Source: Terriglobales bacterium (GTDB lineage: Bacteria > Acidobacteriota > Terriglobia > Terriglobales > Acidobacteriaceae). From it: a stretch of 64,000 nucleotides of DNA. A model generated the notes under the pieces. That model saw only the letters and a program-made list of their open reading frames with translations. It was not told the DNA's origin and made no database searches. A program made the position numbers and the translations under genes. This document shows positions 8,316 through 16,610 of this stretch, piece by piece (position 1 is the first letter of the stretch; every line of letters starts with the position of its first letter). The stretch is from assembly GCA_035624455.1 (NCBI GenBank), contig DASPRM010000156.1:41765-105764 (forward strand). Reading direction: 5' to 3'.

Positions 8316-10118
8316 ATGGTCCCGAGAAGTGTATTTGTATGGAAAACCTGCAGTTGCCGCTGTATGAGGCGAATCAGTACAACTACAGCGGCGTTGCTAA
8401 CAACTCTGGTTGCGACGGTGATGATCGCGTCGCTGCCAGCCCATGCGCAGAATGCGTGTCCAGCCGGGTTTAATGATCGGCCCGCGCTTCAGACTCACAT
8501 CGACCAGAACGATATCGTCAACGGAAGATACAGCTTCCAACAAGTCTTCAATCTTGGGCGGCAGATCTTCATTACCGATTTCAACCGCTGCGATGGCGCC
8601 GGGCGGCCGGCAAATACTGCGGCGGTTGCGAATCATGGCATCGGCGGCCCGCGCACTCCGGATCCGCTCAAAGCCCCACGGCTGACCATCCTTTCGGGAC
8701 CGGATGCCAACTCCTGCGCTTCCTGCCATAACGAGCCGGAAGTCGGTGGCGCTGGCAGCTTTCATGCCAATCTCTTCGATCAGGCGATTGATTGCGATCC
8801 GGTCTCAGGCGTGATGTTGACCACCAGCGTGTTCGGAAATTTGAACGCCGCCCGTCCGTGCAGGCCGACTACGCCCACATCCACCGGTGGCGGCTTTGCG
8901 CATACCTTCAACGAACGCGGCTCACTCGGCATGTTCGGCTCTGGCGCCATCGAATTGCTTGGCCGAGAAATGACCGACGACCTGCAGAATCTCAAGGCGC
9001 AGGCGCTGGCACAGGCTGCGGCTTTGCATCACGACGTTACTGTCAATCTGGTGACCAAGGGCGTGCAATTTGGTTCCTTGACCGCTCACTCCAACGGCAC
9101 CGTCGATACCAGTCAGGTTCAGGGAGTCAGCCCCGACCTGGTGATCCGGCCGTTCGGCCGCAAGGGCCAGAACAAGTCCATCCGGCATTTCACGATCCAG
9201 GGATTCAATCGGCATCTGGGGATCCAGCCCGTTGAGGCCCTGGAGCAGTTGAATCCACCCGTCCCGGATCCAGACCAGGACGAAATCAGCAATGAACTCA
9301 CTGTCGGCGACGTGACCGCGGTTACCGTCTTTGAGGCGGCGCTGCCGGTTCCGCGGCGCACCGTCCCGCACAGCGCGCAGGAGCTACGCGAGGTCCTTCG
9401 CGGCGAGCAGTTGTTTTCGCAGATCGGTTGCGCCTCCTGTCATGTTCCTGCGCTTCCACTGCGCAGCACCATCTACTGCGAACCCAATGCGCGCAATCAG
9501 GAGGGCGATTTTCGCGACACCAGCCAGTCCTTCTGTTTTGACCTGCGAAAGACCAGCGGCCTTGTCGGCAAGTGGGTACCCGCCTTTACCGATCTGAAAC
9601 GCCACACTATCTGCGATCCCACCCACGATTTCGATCCTGTCACGAACCATTACTGTGACGACGTGCCGATCTCGCAGACGCCGGCGACCGACAAGACCAA
9701 TGCCGGGCCTACCGGCGTAACCGATCGTCCACCGTATTACCAATTCATGACAGCCAAGTTGTGGGACACCGGCAACTCCGGTCCCTGGGGCCACCGCAAC
9801 GATCTGGACACGATCTATGAGGCGATCAGCCGGCACGGTGGCGAGGCCACCCAGGCGGAGACGGCGTTCGAGAGTCTCTCTGATGGTGATCAGCTGGCGG
9901 TGGTCAGCTTCCTCAAGACGCTGCAGATGCCCATCATGGACAACAATCCGCAGCCTCAGGAAGAGGGATCGCCGACCGCGCCCAATCCCGGAGGTGGATT
10001 CACATTACTGGCCAGCGAGCGGCACTCGGCGCTTGGATGGGCCACAACGATAGCGGTCGTTTTCGTTTTCGGTGTCTCTGTAATCTGGCGTGGCCGCAAG
10101 ACACAACGAAAACGCTAG
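8316..10118 (+). CDS. Di-haem cytochrome c (DUF1111/peroxidase-like) with C-terminal membrane anchor
   Basis: A 600-residue exported protein with two c-type haem motifs, CASCH at 134-138 and CASCH at 372-376, in the arrangement of the di-haem oxidoreductase (DUF1111) family related to MauG and bacterial cytochrome c peroxidases. The ATG at 8316 has an exceptionally strong GGAGGAGGAG site; the long N region with a signal segment ends at A-H-A-Q near 45. A likely membrane helix near the C terminus (about 575-592) followed by WRGRKTQRKR makes it look anchored to the membrane with the haem domains outside, which is unusual for DUF1111. It would pass electrons in the periplasm; its substrate is unknown. 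It lies between its own promoter and terminator. Confidence 0.75.
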   Translation: MVPRSVFVWKTCSCRCMRRISTTTAALLTTLVATVMIASLPAHAQNACPAGFNDRPALQTHIDQNDIVNGRYSFQQVFNLGRQIFITDFNRCDGAGRPANTAAVANHGIGGPRTPDPLKAPRLTILSGPDANSCASCHNEPEVGGAGSFHANLFDQAIDCDPVSGVMLTTSVFGNLNAARPCRPTTPTSTGGGFAHTFNERGSLGMFGSGAIELLGREMTDDLQNLKAQALAQAAALHHDVTVNLVTKGVQFGSLTAHSNGTVDTSQVQGVSPDLVIRPFGRKGQNKSIRHFTIQGFNRHLGIQPVEALEQLNPPVPDPDQDEISNELTVGDVTAVTVFEAALPVPRRTVPHSAQELREVLRGEQLFSQIGCASCHVPALPLRSTIYCEPNARNQEGDFRDTSQSFCFDLRKTSGLVGKWVPAFTDLKRHTICDPTHDFDPVTNHYCDDVPISQTPATDKTNAGPTGVTDRPPYYQFMTAKLWDTGNSGPWGHRNDLDTIYEAISRHGGEATQAETAFESLSDGDQLAVVSFLKTLQMPIMDNNPQPQEEGSPTAPNPGGGFTLLASERHSALGWATTIAVVFVFGVSVIWRGRKTQRKR

Positions 10119-10139
10119 CGGCCCGTTAATCTTAACCCT

Positions 10140-10168
10140 GCCCGGCCGGCCTCGGCCGGGCTTTTCTT
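10140..10168 (+). terminator. Rho-independent terminator
   Basis: GCCCGGCCG (10140-10148) pairs with CGGCCGGGC (10153-10161), loop GCCT, followed by TTTTCTT. It lies 22 bases after the di-haem cytochrome gene. Confidence 0.88.
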
Positions 10169-10231
10169 GTTGGTCGGGGGGAGGATATCAAGGCGCGCCA
10201 AAAGCTTTCAGGGTAAGCTTTGCACGATCTC

Positions 10232-11236
10232 ATGTTGGTTCAGGATTGCTCAGGAGCTCTAGACAGACCTAGACAGACCAGGAAAAGAAAGACCCTCTAC
10301 GTGGCGGTTGCCGCCGTGGTGGTTGTCCTGCCACTGGCGCTGTTGCTGCGCACATTTTCGGCCTCACCTCTGCCGAAGCCAGCTCCCTATGCTGGCCCTC
10401 TGCCTTCAGCTACACCGCCGAAGGAGGTTGCCGTCTTCGCCTTGGTAACTGGCGTGAACCATCGCGTTGCCGCCTTTGGCTATCGCGCTGGCTCGTTGTT
10501 CGAGCGCCGCGACTTTTCCATGGCCGGAGTCTTGGTAAAGCACTCGCAGGGCGACTTGCTCATCGATACCGGGTTCGGCCGCAACATCGACCAGCAGTTC
10601 CGATCCCTGCCCCCGATCTTCCGTGCGATTACGTTTTATAGTCTGTGGCAGCCCGCCGCCGACCAGCTAAGGGCTGCCGGTTACGACCTGAAATCACTTC
10701 GCGCCATTCTTCTGACCCATTCCCATTGGGACCACGTCAGCGGCCTGCCAGATTTTCCGGGGGTGCCTGTGTGGGTCACGCCGCAGGAACACGAGTTCAT
10801 CAGGAAAAGTGGGGACATGGATTTTTGCCGTCTTTTCACCGGCATACGCTATGAGGAGTACGGATTCGAAGGCGGGCCGTACCTGGGATTTCCTGCGAGC
10901 CACGACGTCTATGGCGATGGCTCGATCGTGGTTGTGCCCGCGCCAGGTCACACTCCGGGCAGTGTAATCATTTTCGTGACACTGCAGAACGGAAGGCGGT
11001 ACGCATTTGTTGGCGATCTGGTATACCAGCTCGAGGGAATCACGTTGCGCGAGGAGCGGCCCTGGCTCGTCCGCAGACAAGCCGATTCGGATGCCGAAGG
11101 CAACCGCGAAAACCTGCTGCGCATGATCGCGCTCAAAGAACGCCTGCCCGACCTGATCATCGTACCGGCACACGACATGCGTGGATTCGCGGAACTGTTA
11201 AATCTGTCTCCGGCAAGCAGCGGGAGTGCTCGTTAG
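10232..11236 (+). CDS. Membrane-anchored metallo-beta-lactamase-fold hydrolase
   Basis: The 334-residue protein has an N-terminal helix at about 25-42 (LYVAVAAVVVVLPLALLL), so it is probably anchored or exported, followed by an MBL-fold domain. Zinc ligands are visible: HSHWDH with H163, H165, D167, H168, then PGHTPGS, GDLVYQ and PAHD. The order and spacing resemble N-acyl-homoserine lactonase-type and related lactonase members, but glyoxalase II-like or other hydrolases have the same motifs, so the substrate is unknown. A TTG 12 bases upstream (10220) is an alternative start; neither start has a clear ribosome site. The gene follows the terminator at 10140 and is probably transcribed alone. 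Confidence 0.75.
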   Translation: MLVQDCSGALDRPRQTRKRKTLYVAVAAVVVVLPLALLLRTFSASPLPKPAPYAGPLPSATPPKEVAVFALVTGVNHRVAAFGYRAGSLFERRDFSMAGVLVKHSQGDLLIDTGFGRNIDQQFRSLPPIFRAITFYSLWQPAADQLRAAGYDLKSLRAILLTHSHWDHVSGLPDFPGVPVWVTPQEHEFIRKSGDMDFCRLFTGIRYEEYGFEGGPYLGFPASHDVYGDGSIVVVPAPGHTPGSVIIFVTLQNGRRYAFVGDLVYQLEGITLREERPWLVRRQADSDAEGNRENLLRMIALKERLPDLIIVPAHDMRGFAELLNLSPASSGSAR

Positions 11237-11289
11237 TAGGTCAGGACGCAGATTTAGAAGAGTGAATTAAGTTCCTGTCAGAAAATCGA

Positions 11290-11853
11290 CTAAGACGCTT
11301 GGCGAATATCTTGCCACGCGCCGATCGGCGCTCGCCCCACCGGCTTTAGCACCTCGAACTTTTGATCGGCAGTGACCGCGTCACTGCTCGATACAGAATC
11401 CACTGTGATGTGAAAGGATTTGACCTCTCCACCCAACTCGGTCAGGCGGCTGATCAATTTGGTGCAGTCATTCAATCCGCTTGCCGGAATTCCACGCACA
11501 TCGGCGGTAAAGCTTACTTTGAACTTGGCTGCTTTGGTGGGCGCCTCGGTGAGGGTGAGCTGCCACATTCGTGAGACCGCGATCACCGAGCGGCTGGCGC
11601 AAACACCGCAGGCATCATGCGGACTGTTGGTGATCAAATCGCAGTTCACGCAATAGACAGCGTTGACCAGAGGAATTGCGCTCAGAAGCCTGCTAGCCCG
11701 AAGCTGTTCGTCAAGCGAGCGCAATCTAGGAGTATTGGGCGCTGGTTTTACCAGCAGCCATCCAAACAACAGAATCGCGCCGACTAGCAAGCCCCAAGGG
11801 GCCATGCCAACACAAATCACCACAACCAGGACAAAACCCAGGAGACGCAGCAT
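11290..11853 (-). CDS. Membrane protein with zinc-ribbon motif, unknown function
   Basis: I do not recognise this 187-residue protein. It begins with two closely spaced hydrophobic segments (MLRLLGFVLVVVICVG and WGLLVGAILLFGWLLV), then a C-x2-C...C-x2-C zinc-ribbon-like element around residues 68-86 (CVNC...CGVC), then a beta-rich soluble domain of about 100 residues. I chose the ATG at 11853; a TTG at 11925 would add 24 residues that do not look coding. A membrane-tethered zinc-binding domain on the cytoplasmic side is likely, but no partner gene shows its role. It is convergent with the MBL gene. Confidence 0.6.
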   Translation of the reverse strand: MLRLLGFVLVVVICVGMAPWGLLVGAILLFGWLLVKPAPNTPRLRSLDEQLRASRLLSAIPLVNAVYCVNCDLITNSPHDACGVCASRSVIAVSRMWQLTLTEAPTKAAKFKVSFTADVRGIPASGLNDCTKLISRLTELGGEVKSFHITVDSVSSSDAVTADQKFEVLKPVGRAPIGAWQDIRQAS

Positions 11854-11997
11854 AATCCACCAATTTCGTGCAGACCAATTGTGGCTGCATAGCCCTACTT
11901 TAGCAGCAGGTCGCTTGCCGTCCAATCGCTGAGGTGAAGATTTATGAAAAACTACCCGAAAATTTTCGCTGAACTCAGTCGATGTTAGTAATCGACT

Positions 11998-13140
11998 TTA
12001 GTAATAGGTGAGTTTGCGACGATGCATCGTGCCGGGTCCCCAGGCTGCGTCTGGACGAGAGCGGGAGACAATGGTCTGCTCGGTCCAATTGCCATGGTCG
12101 TCGTACTGATAGGTGTACTGTGTTTCGTGGGTGTCAGGTGGCTCGGCGGGTTGAGGGTGCCCGGCCGGAATCATGGCTCCGGCTTCAGTGAGATTGTATT
12201 CGATCCCAAATTCTGGGTTCCTGACCGTGGTGGTACGCTCCGAGGCCTTGTCACCGTGATCGTTATAGGTTGTGACGGTTACTTCCTCGCCGAACGCCCC
12301 GCCAGTTCTGCGCCGTTCCGTCACGCGGCCATTGGAATCGTAAGAATAAGAGATAGCACTGTTTAGCATGCCGCCAGCTATAAACGCGCCGACCGACTTG
12401 GCCTGTTCTGGATTGAGTTTTGACCGCATCTCTTCAGGAATCATCGACTCAGGGGCATCCGCGACCTGTTCCTCCGAGAGGATTTGACCTTTTGCATCGA
12501 ACTTCCGCACAATGTGGCCCACGAGGTTTCCGTTTGCATCGCGCGACTGCGCACCGGTGGCTACCCCCTCCTCGTTGTACGACGTGGTGAGAGTGCCACC
12601 AGGAGACGGAGCGAAGCCCATGTCGGTGCCTTCCCACTGTGGCGCGTAAGCAGTGCCCGGAGCTAGAGGCCTCGAATCATAGCTTTCAACGGCAGACTTG
12701 CGGCCCTTGTCGTCGTACTGGTAGCGAATCTGGGTGTTGTCACCCGATTTCACTCCAACCAGCCTTCGTTCTTTGTCGTACGAGTACGTCATATCAGAAC
12801 TGGGGGCGGCGCCCGCCTTGCCGGAAACAGTTTTGAGGAGACATCCATCTGAGTCGTAGGTACGGCTTGTTACCCATTCCGAGCCATCCGGGTTGCCGTA
12901 ACGCACTTCGAGAGTCCTGCCGTCGGGGGCGTACTCCGTCGTAGTGGTTGTGACGAACTGCTGACCACCAGCACCCGAGAAAGTGTTCTCAACCAGCACT
13001 TTCTTAAGTGGCCCTCGGAGCCCGGCTTTATCGCGATCCGACACGGGAGCACCTATTTGGGATGATTGTTGTGGGAAAGCAAAGCACGCAGGCGAAAGCT
13101 GCAGCAACAGGATGATGGCGCAAGCGAGCCGGACGTGCAT
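11998..13140 (-). CDS. Exported YD/RHS-repeat-like protein
   Basis: The 380-residue product has a signal peptide (MHVRLACAIILLLQLSPAC) and several YD-type repeats such as YSYDKERRLVGV, YQYDDKGRKSAV, YSYDSNGRVTER and YQYDDHGNWTEQ, the units that build RHS/teneurin shells. It is far shorter than RHS toxins (usually over 1000 residues), has no RHS core box or toxin tail, and no T6SS or immunity gene lies nearby. It is therefore more likely a small secreted beta-sheet protein of the short YD-repeat type common in soil bacteria. The ATG at 13140 is a clean start. Transcribed alone. Confidence 0.75.
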   Translation of the reverse strand: MHVRLACAIILLLQLSPACFAFPQQSSQIGAPVSDRDKAGLRGPLKKVLVENTFSGAGGQQFVTTTTTEYAPDGRTLEVRYGNPDGSEWVTSRTYDSDGCLLKTVSGKAGAAPSSDMTYSYDKERRLVGVKSGDNTQIRYQYDDKGRKSAVESYDSRPLAPGTAYAPQWEGTDMGFAPSPGGTLTTSYNEEGVATGAQSRDANGNLVGHIVRKFDAKGQILSEEQVADAPESMIPEEMRSKLNPEQAKSVGAFIAGGMLNSAISYSYDSNGRVTERRRTGGAFGEEVTVTTYNDHGDKASERTTTVRNPEFGIEYNLTEAGAMIPAGHPQPAEPPDTHETQYTYQYDDHGNWTEQTIVSRSRPDAAWGPGTMHRRKLTYY

Positions 13141-13207
13141 TTTTCTGAAACTCGCGGGAATCAGGCTAAATTGTACCCTCCCATCTGCGGGGTGATAGCT
13201 CGCCTAT

Positions 13208-13601
13208 TCAGTGATTACTCCCCCGCGCGAAACACTTGGGCGTTCCGACCTCGATGTAGTGCCTGTGAGACGCACTCTTGACCTCTGCTTGCTGCACTGA
13301 ACCTTCTTTGAATGGTTCAATTGGGCAGATGAGAAAATCGGCGAAAAGACAGACCATTGAAGCAGGGCTGGCGTACTTTGGTTTGTCGGTGTCTTTCACT
13401 CCATTACCAAGCCACTCCTCGACCCGTGGCCGGGACGAGTCATCGGGCGCGTACTCGTGGTGCGTTCCCGATACGCCAAATGCGAAGTTGACCGTCGCCG
13501 CCGTACAGATGCGCGCGACCGTGAATAACGATGCAGGATCCCGATGCATCAATCGGAAGAAGAGCAATAACACTGAGACAGAGGAGCACGACTATTCGCA
13601 T
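13208..13601 (-). pseudogene. Secreted small protein, interrupted by one frameshift
   Basis: From the ATG at 13601 the minus strand reads MRIVVLLCLSVIALLPIDAS (signal peptide), continues with SCIVIHGRAHLYGGDGQLRI and W-R-I-G, then runs into a stop. One base away in frame, the reading continues from G-T-HHEYAPDD through PKYASPASMVCLFADFLICP to GSVQQAEVKSASHRHYIE. Removing one base around 13465-13469 joins them into one coherent protein of about 130 residues. The joined sequence looks like a small exported family of unknown function that I recall from acidobacterial genomes. Either the gene is newly broken or the assembly has a one-base error; the good coding look on both sides favours a recent event or an error. 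Confidence 0.65.
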
Positions 13602-13713
13602 ATTGGGCTAGCGAACCTCCAAGCCGTTTAAAGATGGATGTGTAGCAGCAACTCTACCCTGAAACGGCAGGACTCACCATCAACAGTCGAAACCCCTTGA
13701 CATCTGCAATGGT

Positions 13714-13731
13714 GTTATAGTTAAGTATAAC
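13714..13731. promoter_or_regulatory. GTTATA-N6-TATAAC palindrome, candidate GntR operator
   Basis: A perfect inverted repeat (arms of six, six-base spacer) lies just downstream of a TTGACA at 13697-13702 and 58 bases before the first gene of the operon that encodes a YtrA-type GntR regulator. Such regulators usually repress their own ABC-transporter operons through palindromes overlapping the promoter. Binding is inferred. Confidence 0.5.
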
Positions 13732-13788
13732 AGTATAGTACGCGAGCGCTTCACGCCCAAGAACCGATCAAAAATGAGGAGAGGAAAC

Positions 13789-14400
13789 ATGAAATCGCCT
13801 GCTGTTGTGCTTAGTTTCGTGCTGTCTGTTGTTCTGGTCTCGTTCTCAACCGCGGCTTTCGCTCAAGCAGAAATGCACAAGTCTCCCGAGAAGCCCGCGC
13901 CAACCGAGGCCCAAAAGTCTTTCGACGCCATCAAAACCCTGACAGGCGTCTGGCAAGGCGCGGTGACCACCGATCCACCCATCGAAGCCATGGGGAACGG
14001 AGCTCATACAGAGGTCTCGATGCGCCTGACTTCCCGGGGAAACGCGCTGGTGCATGAAATGTTTGAGGCGGGAAAGCCGGACGATCCGACGCGTTATGAC
14101 CATCCGGTCACCATGTTTTATCTCGACGGTGACCGCCTGTTCCTTACGCACTATTGCGATGCCGGCAACCGGCCGCGCATGGTTGCCCGCACCTCGCCGG
14201 ACGGGAAGAAAGTGGAATTCGATTTTGTCGACCTTTCAGGCGGCAATCAGTTCGGCCACATGTACCATGCGGTGTTCACCATCATCGATTCGAACCACCA
14301 TATCGAGGACTGGACCTATATGATGCCCGGGGACAAGCCGATGCATGCGCGCATGGATCTGAAGAGAGAGAGTGCGCGGGCAAGTATCCTTGGTCAGTGA
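13789..14400 (+). CDS. Exported DUF1579-like (lipocalin-type) protein
   Basis: A 203-residue protein with a signal peptide (MKSPAVVLSFVLSVVLVSFS, ending A-F-A-Q). The mature part, with KTLTGVWQGAV, then alternating strands and a conserved-looking THYCDAGNRPRM, resembles the DUF1579/lipocalin-like beta-barrel group found in soil bacteria. The ATG at 13789 has GGAGAGG upstream; an in-frame ATG at 13774 would overlap that site. It is the first gene of a run that continues 18 bases later with the GntR regulator, so it probably shares the ABC operon's control. Its ligand, if any, is unknown. Confidence 0.7.
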   Translation: MKSPAVVLSFVLSVVLVSFSTAAFAQAEMHKSPEKPAPTEAQKSFDAIKTLTGVWQGAVTTDPPIEAMGNGAHTEVSMRLTSRGNALVHEMFEAGKPDDPTRYDHPVTMFYLDGDRLFLTHYCDAGNRPRMVARTSPDGKKVEFDFVDLSGGNQFGHMYHAVFTIIDSNHHIEDWTYMMPGDKPMHARMDLKRESARASILGQ

Positions 14401-14418
14401 GGTGGGCTGGGAATCCTG

Positions 14419-14811
14419 ATGGACAGCGAGTGGAACGACGCTCAGCCGATCTACCGTCAGCTGCGCGACCGGGTTGTCGCCATGATACTGGAGGGAGTGC
14501 TCAAGGAAGGCGATCCGCTGCCATCGGTGCGCACGGTGGCGGCGGATTATCGCGTCAATCCGCTCACAGTATTGAAGGGCTATCAGGAACTGGTGGACGA
14601 GGAGCTTGTCGAGAAGAGGCGCGGTCTCGGCATGTTCGTCAAGACCGGCGCGCGCAGTCTGTTGCTGCAGGGTGAACGGAAGAAGTTCCTTGCCGAAGAG
14701 TGGCCGAGAATCCAGGCAACCATTCAGCGGTTAGGCTTGAAAGCGGAAGAACTGCTGGAGGACGGCGCGAACCGGAGATCAAGGTCGAAAACCAACGAGA
14801 AGGAGCGCTGA
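14419..14811 (+). CDS. GntR-family transcriptional regulator, YtrA type
   Basis: A 130-residue DNA-binding protein. The winged helix-turn-helix covers about residues 10-75, with the GntR signature QPIYRQLRDRVVAMILEG, LPSVRTVAADYRVNPLTV and the wing KRRGLGMFV. The C-terminal part is only about 50 residues, mostly helical, as in the YtrA subfamily, which lacks a large effector domain and nearly always sits before ABC-transporter genes. The ABC ATPase starts 4 bases after its stop. It probably represses this operon, through the palindrome at 13714-13731. Confidence 0.9.
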   Translation: MDSEWNDAQPIYRQLRDRVVAMILEGVLKEGDPLPSVRTVAADYRVNPLTVLKGYQELVDEELVEKRRGLGMFVKTGARSLLLQGERKKFLAEEWPRIQATIQRLGLKAEELLEDGANRRSRSKTNEKER

Positions 14812-14815
14812 AGCG

Positions 14816-15688
14816 ATGGTGTGCATAGAAGCGCACGGTCTCCGCAAGACCTACGGCCAAACCGTTGCGCTCGATGGCATCGATTTGCGTGTAGAAGAGG
14901 GCCGCATCCTCGGCCTGATCGGCCCCAATGGCGCAGGCAAGACAACGGCGCTGAACGCCATCCTTGGACTCACGCCGTATCAGGGAGAACTGACGGTGCT
15001 GGGACGCGACCCTTGGATCAGGCGGAACCTGCTGATGCGGGACGTCTGCTTCATGACTGATGTGGCCGTACTGCCGCGGTGGATCAGGGTTTCGCAGCTG
15101 CTCGATTATGTTGCCGGCGTACATCCGCGATTCGACCGCGCTAAGGCGGAAGGCTTTCTGGCTCGAACTGCGATCAAGCGCACCGGCAAGGTGAGGGAAC
15201 TGTCGAAAGGCATGGTGACCCAACTCCACCTCGCCATCGTGATGGCCATTGATGCGCGCCTGCTGATACTCGATGAGCCGACATTGGGTCTGGACATCCT
15301 GTACCGCAAGCAGTTCTACGATTCGCTGCTCAACGACTACTACGATCGCAACCGTACCATCCTGGTGACGACGCATCAGGTGGAGGAGATTCAGCACGTC
15401 CTCACGGATGTCATGTTCATCGACCGCGGCCGCATCGTGTTCAATTCCAGCATGGAGGAGTTGGAGTCACGCTATGCAGAAGTGACGGTGAATCCCGAGC
15501 AGGTGGCCGGGGCACGAGCGCTCAAGCCGATGCACGAACGGCAACTGTTCGGCCGCAGCATCCTGCTGTTCGCTGGGGTGGATCGCCAGCGATTGTCGGA
15601 GCTGGGAGAGGTGCGGGCGCCAACTCTCGCTGACCTGTTCGTTGCGGTGATGGCCACGCAGGGTGTCGGGCAAGGAGCGGCGCGATGA
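14816..15688 (+). CDS. ABC transporter ATP-binding protein
   Basis: A 290-residue ATPase. Walker A is GPNGAGKT (36-43), the signature is a degenerate LSKGM (129-133) instead of LSGGQ, and Walker B is LLILDEPT (149-156), followed by a switch histidine in TTHQVEE. The LSKGM variant is typical of YtrB/CcmA-like ATPases in GntR-linked operons, which export drugs, lipids or peptides, or respond to envelope stress. The C-terminal 70 residues form the extra domain of this group. It overlaps the permease gene by 4 bases (ATGA), so the two are translated together. Confidence 0.92.
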   Translation: MVCIEAHGLRKTYGQTVALDGIDLRVEEGRILGLIGPNGAGKTTALNAILGLTPYQGELTVLGRDPWIRRNLLMRDVCFMTDVAVLPRWIRVSQLLDYVAGVHPRFDRAKAEGFLARTAIKRTGKVRELSKGMVTQLHLAIVMAIDARLLILDEPTLGLDILYRKQFYDSLLNDYYDRNRTILVTTHQVEEIQHVLTDVMFIDRGRIVFNSSMEELESRYAEVTVNPEQVAGARALKPMHERQLFGRSILLFAGVDRQRLSELGEVRAPTLADLFVAVMATQGVGQGAAR

Positions 15689-16602
15689 GCACGCAATCGA
15701 ATGCCGTGCCCGACGCTCGAGTAGACTCGCAGGTAATCGCGCCCGCGGTTGTGGCTGACACCCGGCCGATGTTCTGGTCGATCCAGCGCGAGTTCTGGGA
15801 GAACCGTTTTATCTACGCCGCTCCGCTGGCCGCCTCCGGCATCGTGCTGTTTGGCTTCTTCATCAGCACGGTCCGTCGTTCAGTGATAGGGCTGGATCCC
15901 TCAAAGCAGTTTGAAGTCCTTTCCTGGCCTTACGTCTTCGCTCCCAGTCTTATCATGGGGGCGAGTTTCTTGGCCGGGCTGTTTTATTGTCTCGACGCTC
16001 TGCACGGCGAGCGTCGCGACCGCAGCATCCTGTTCTGGAAATCATTGCCGGTTTCCGATCTCACCACCGTGCTGGCGAAGGCGGGCATTGCGATTGTGAT
16101 TCTGCCATTGCTGAACTTCGCGATCACCTTTGTCACGCAAGCGATCATGCTGCTGGTGAGCTCGATGGTGCTGCTGGCCAACGGGCTGAGCATCGCGCCA
16201 CTGTGGACCCATTTGTCGATGTACCAGATGTCGCTGATGCTGCTCTACCATCTTGTCAGCGTGCACATCCTGTGGTATGCGCCAATCTATGCCTGGCTGC
16301 TGCTCGTCTCCGGTTGGGCACGACGCGCGACACTTGTGTGGGCGGCATTGCCACCCTTTGCCATCGCCGTAATTGAAAAAATCGCATTCAATACTTCGCA
16401 CTTCGCCCGCATGCTGTCTTACCGCCTGATTGGGCCTGAGCGATTCGAGATGTCCAGACATGGCGGCGAGCCGATGTATCCGATGACGACGATGGATCCG
16501 GGCAAATTCCTGAGCAGCCCGGGTCTGTGGCTTGGTCTCGCAGCAGCAGCAGTATTTCTTGCGCTGGCAGTGCGGGTGCGCCGCTATCGCGAACCGATCT
16601 GA
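15685..16602 (+). CDS. ABC transporter permease (ABC-2 type)
   Basis: A 305-residue integral membrane protein with about six hydrophobic segments, such as FIYAAPLAASGIVLFGFFIS, PSLIMGASFLAGLFYCLDAL, GIAIVILPLLNFAITFV and LWLGLAAAAVFLALAV. The HGERRDRSILFWKSLP segment in the first cytoplasmic loop is characteristic of ABC-2 permeases, where it contacts the ATPase. It is the membrane partner of the ATPase it overlaps. The gene order GntR-ATPase-permease implies an export system, with substrate unknown. Confidence 0.88.
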   Translation: MSTQSNAVPDARVDSQVIAPAVVADTRPMFWSIQREFWENRFIYAAPLAASGIVLFGFFISTVRRSVIGLDPSKQFEVLSWPYVFAPSLIMGASFLAGLFYCLDALHGERRDRSILFWKSLPVSDLTTVLAKAGIAIVILPLLNFAITFVTQAIMLLVSSMVLLANGLSIAPLWTHLSMYQMSLMLLYHLVSVHILWYAPIYAWLLLVSGWARRATLVWAALPPFAIAVIEKIAFNTSHFARMLSYRLIGPERFEMSRHGGEPMYPMTTMDPGKFLSSPGLWLGLAAAAVFLALAVRVRRYREPI

Positions 16603-16610
16603 GGAGGGAA

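Noticed and set aside
11998..13140. YD-repeat gene as a full RHS toxin
   Set aside because: It is only 380 residues, has no RHS core or toxin domain, no VgrG/T6SS or immunity gene beside it, and carries a Sec signal peptide.
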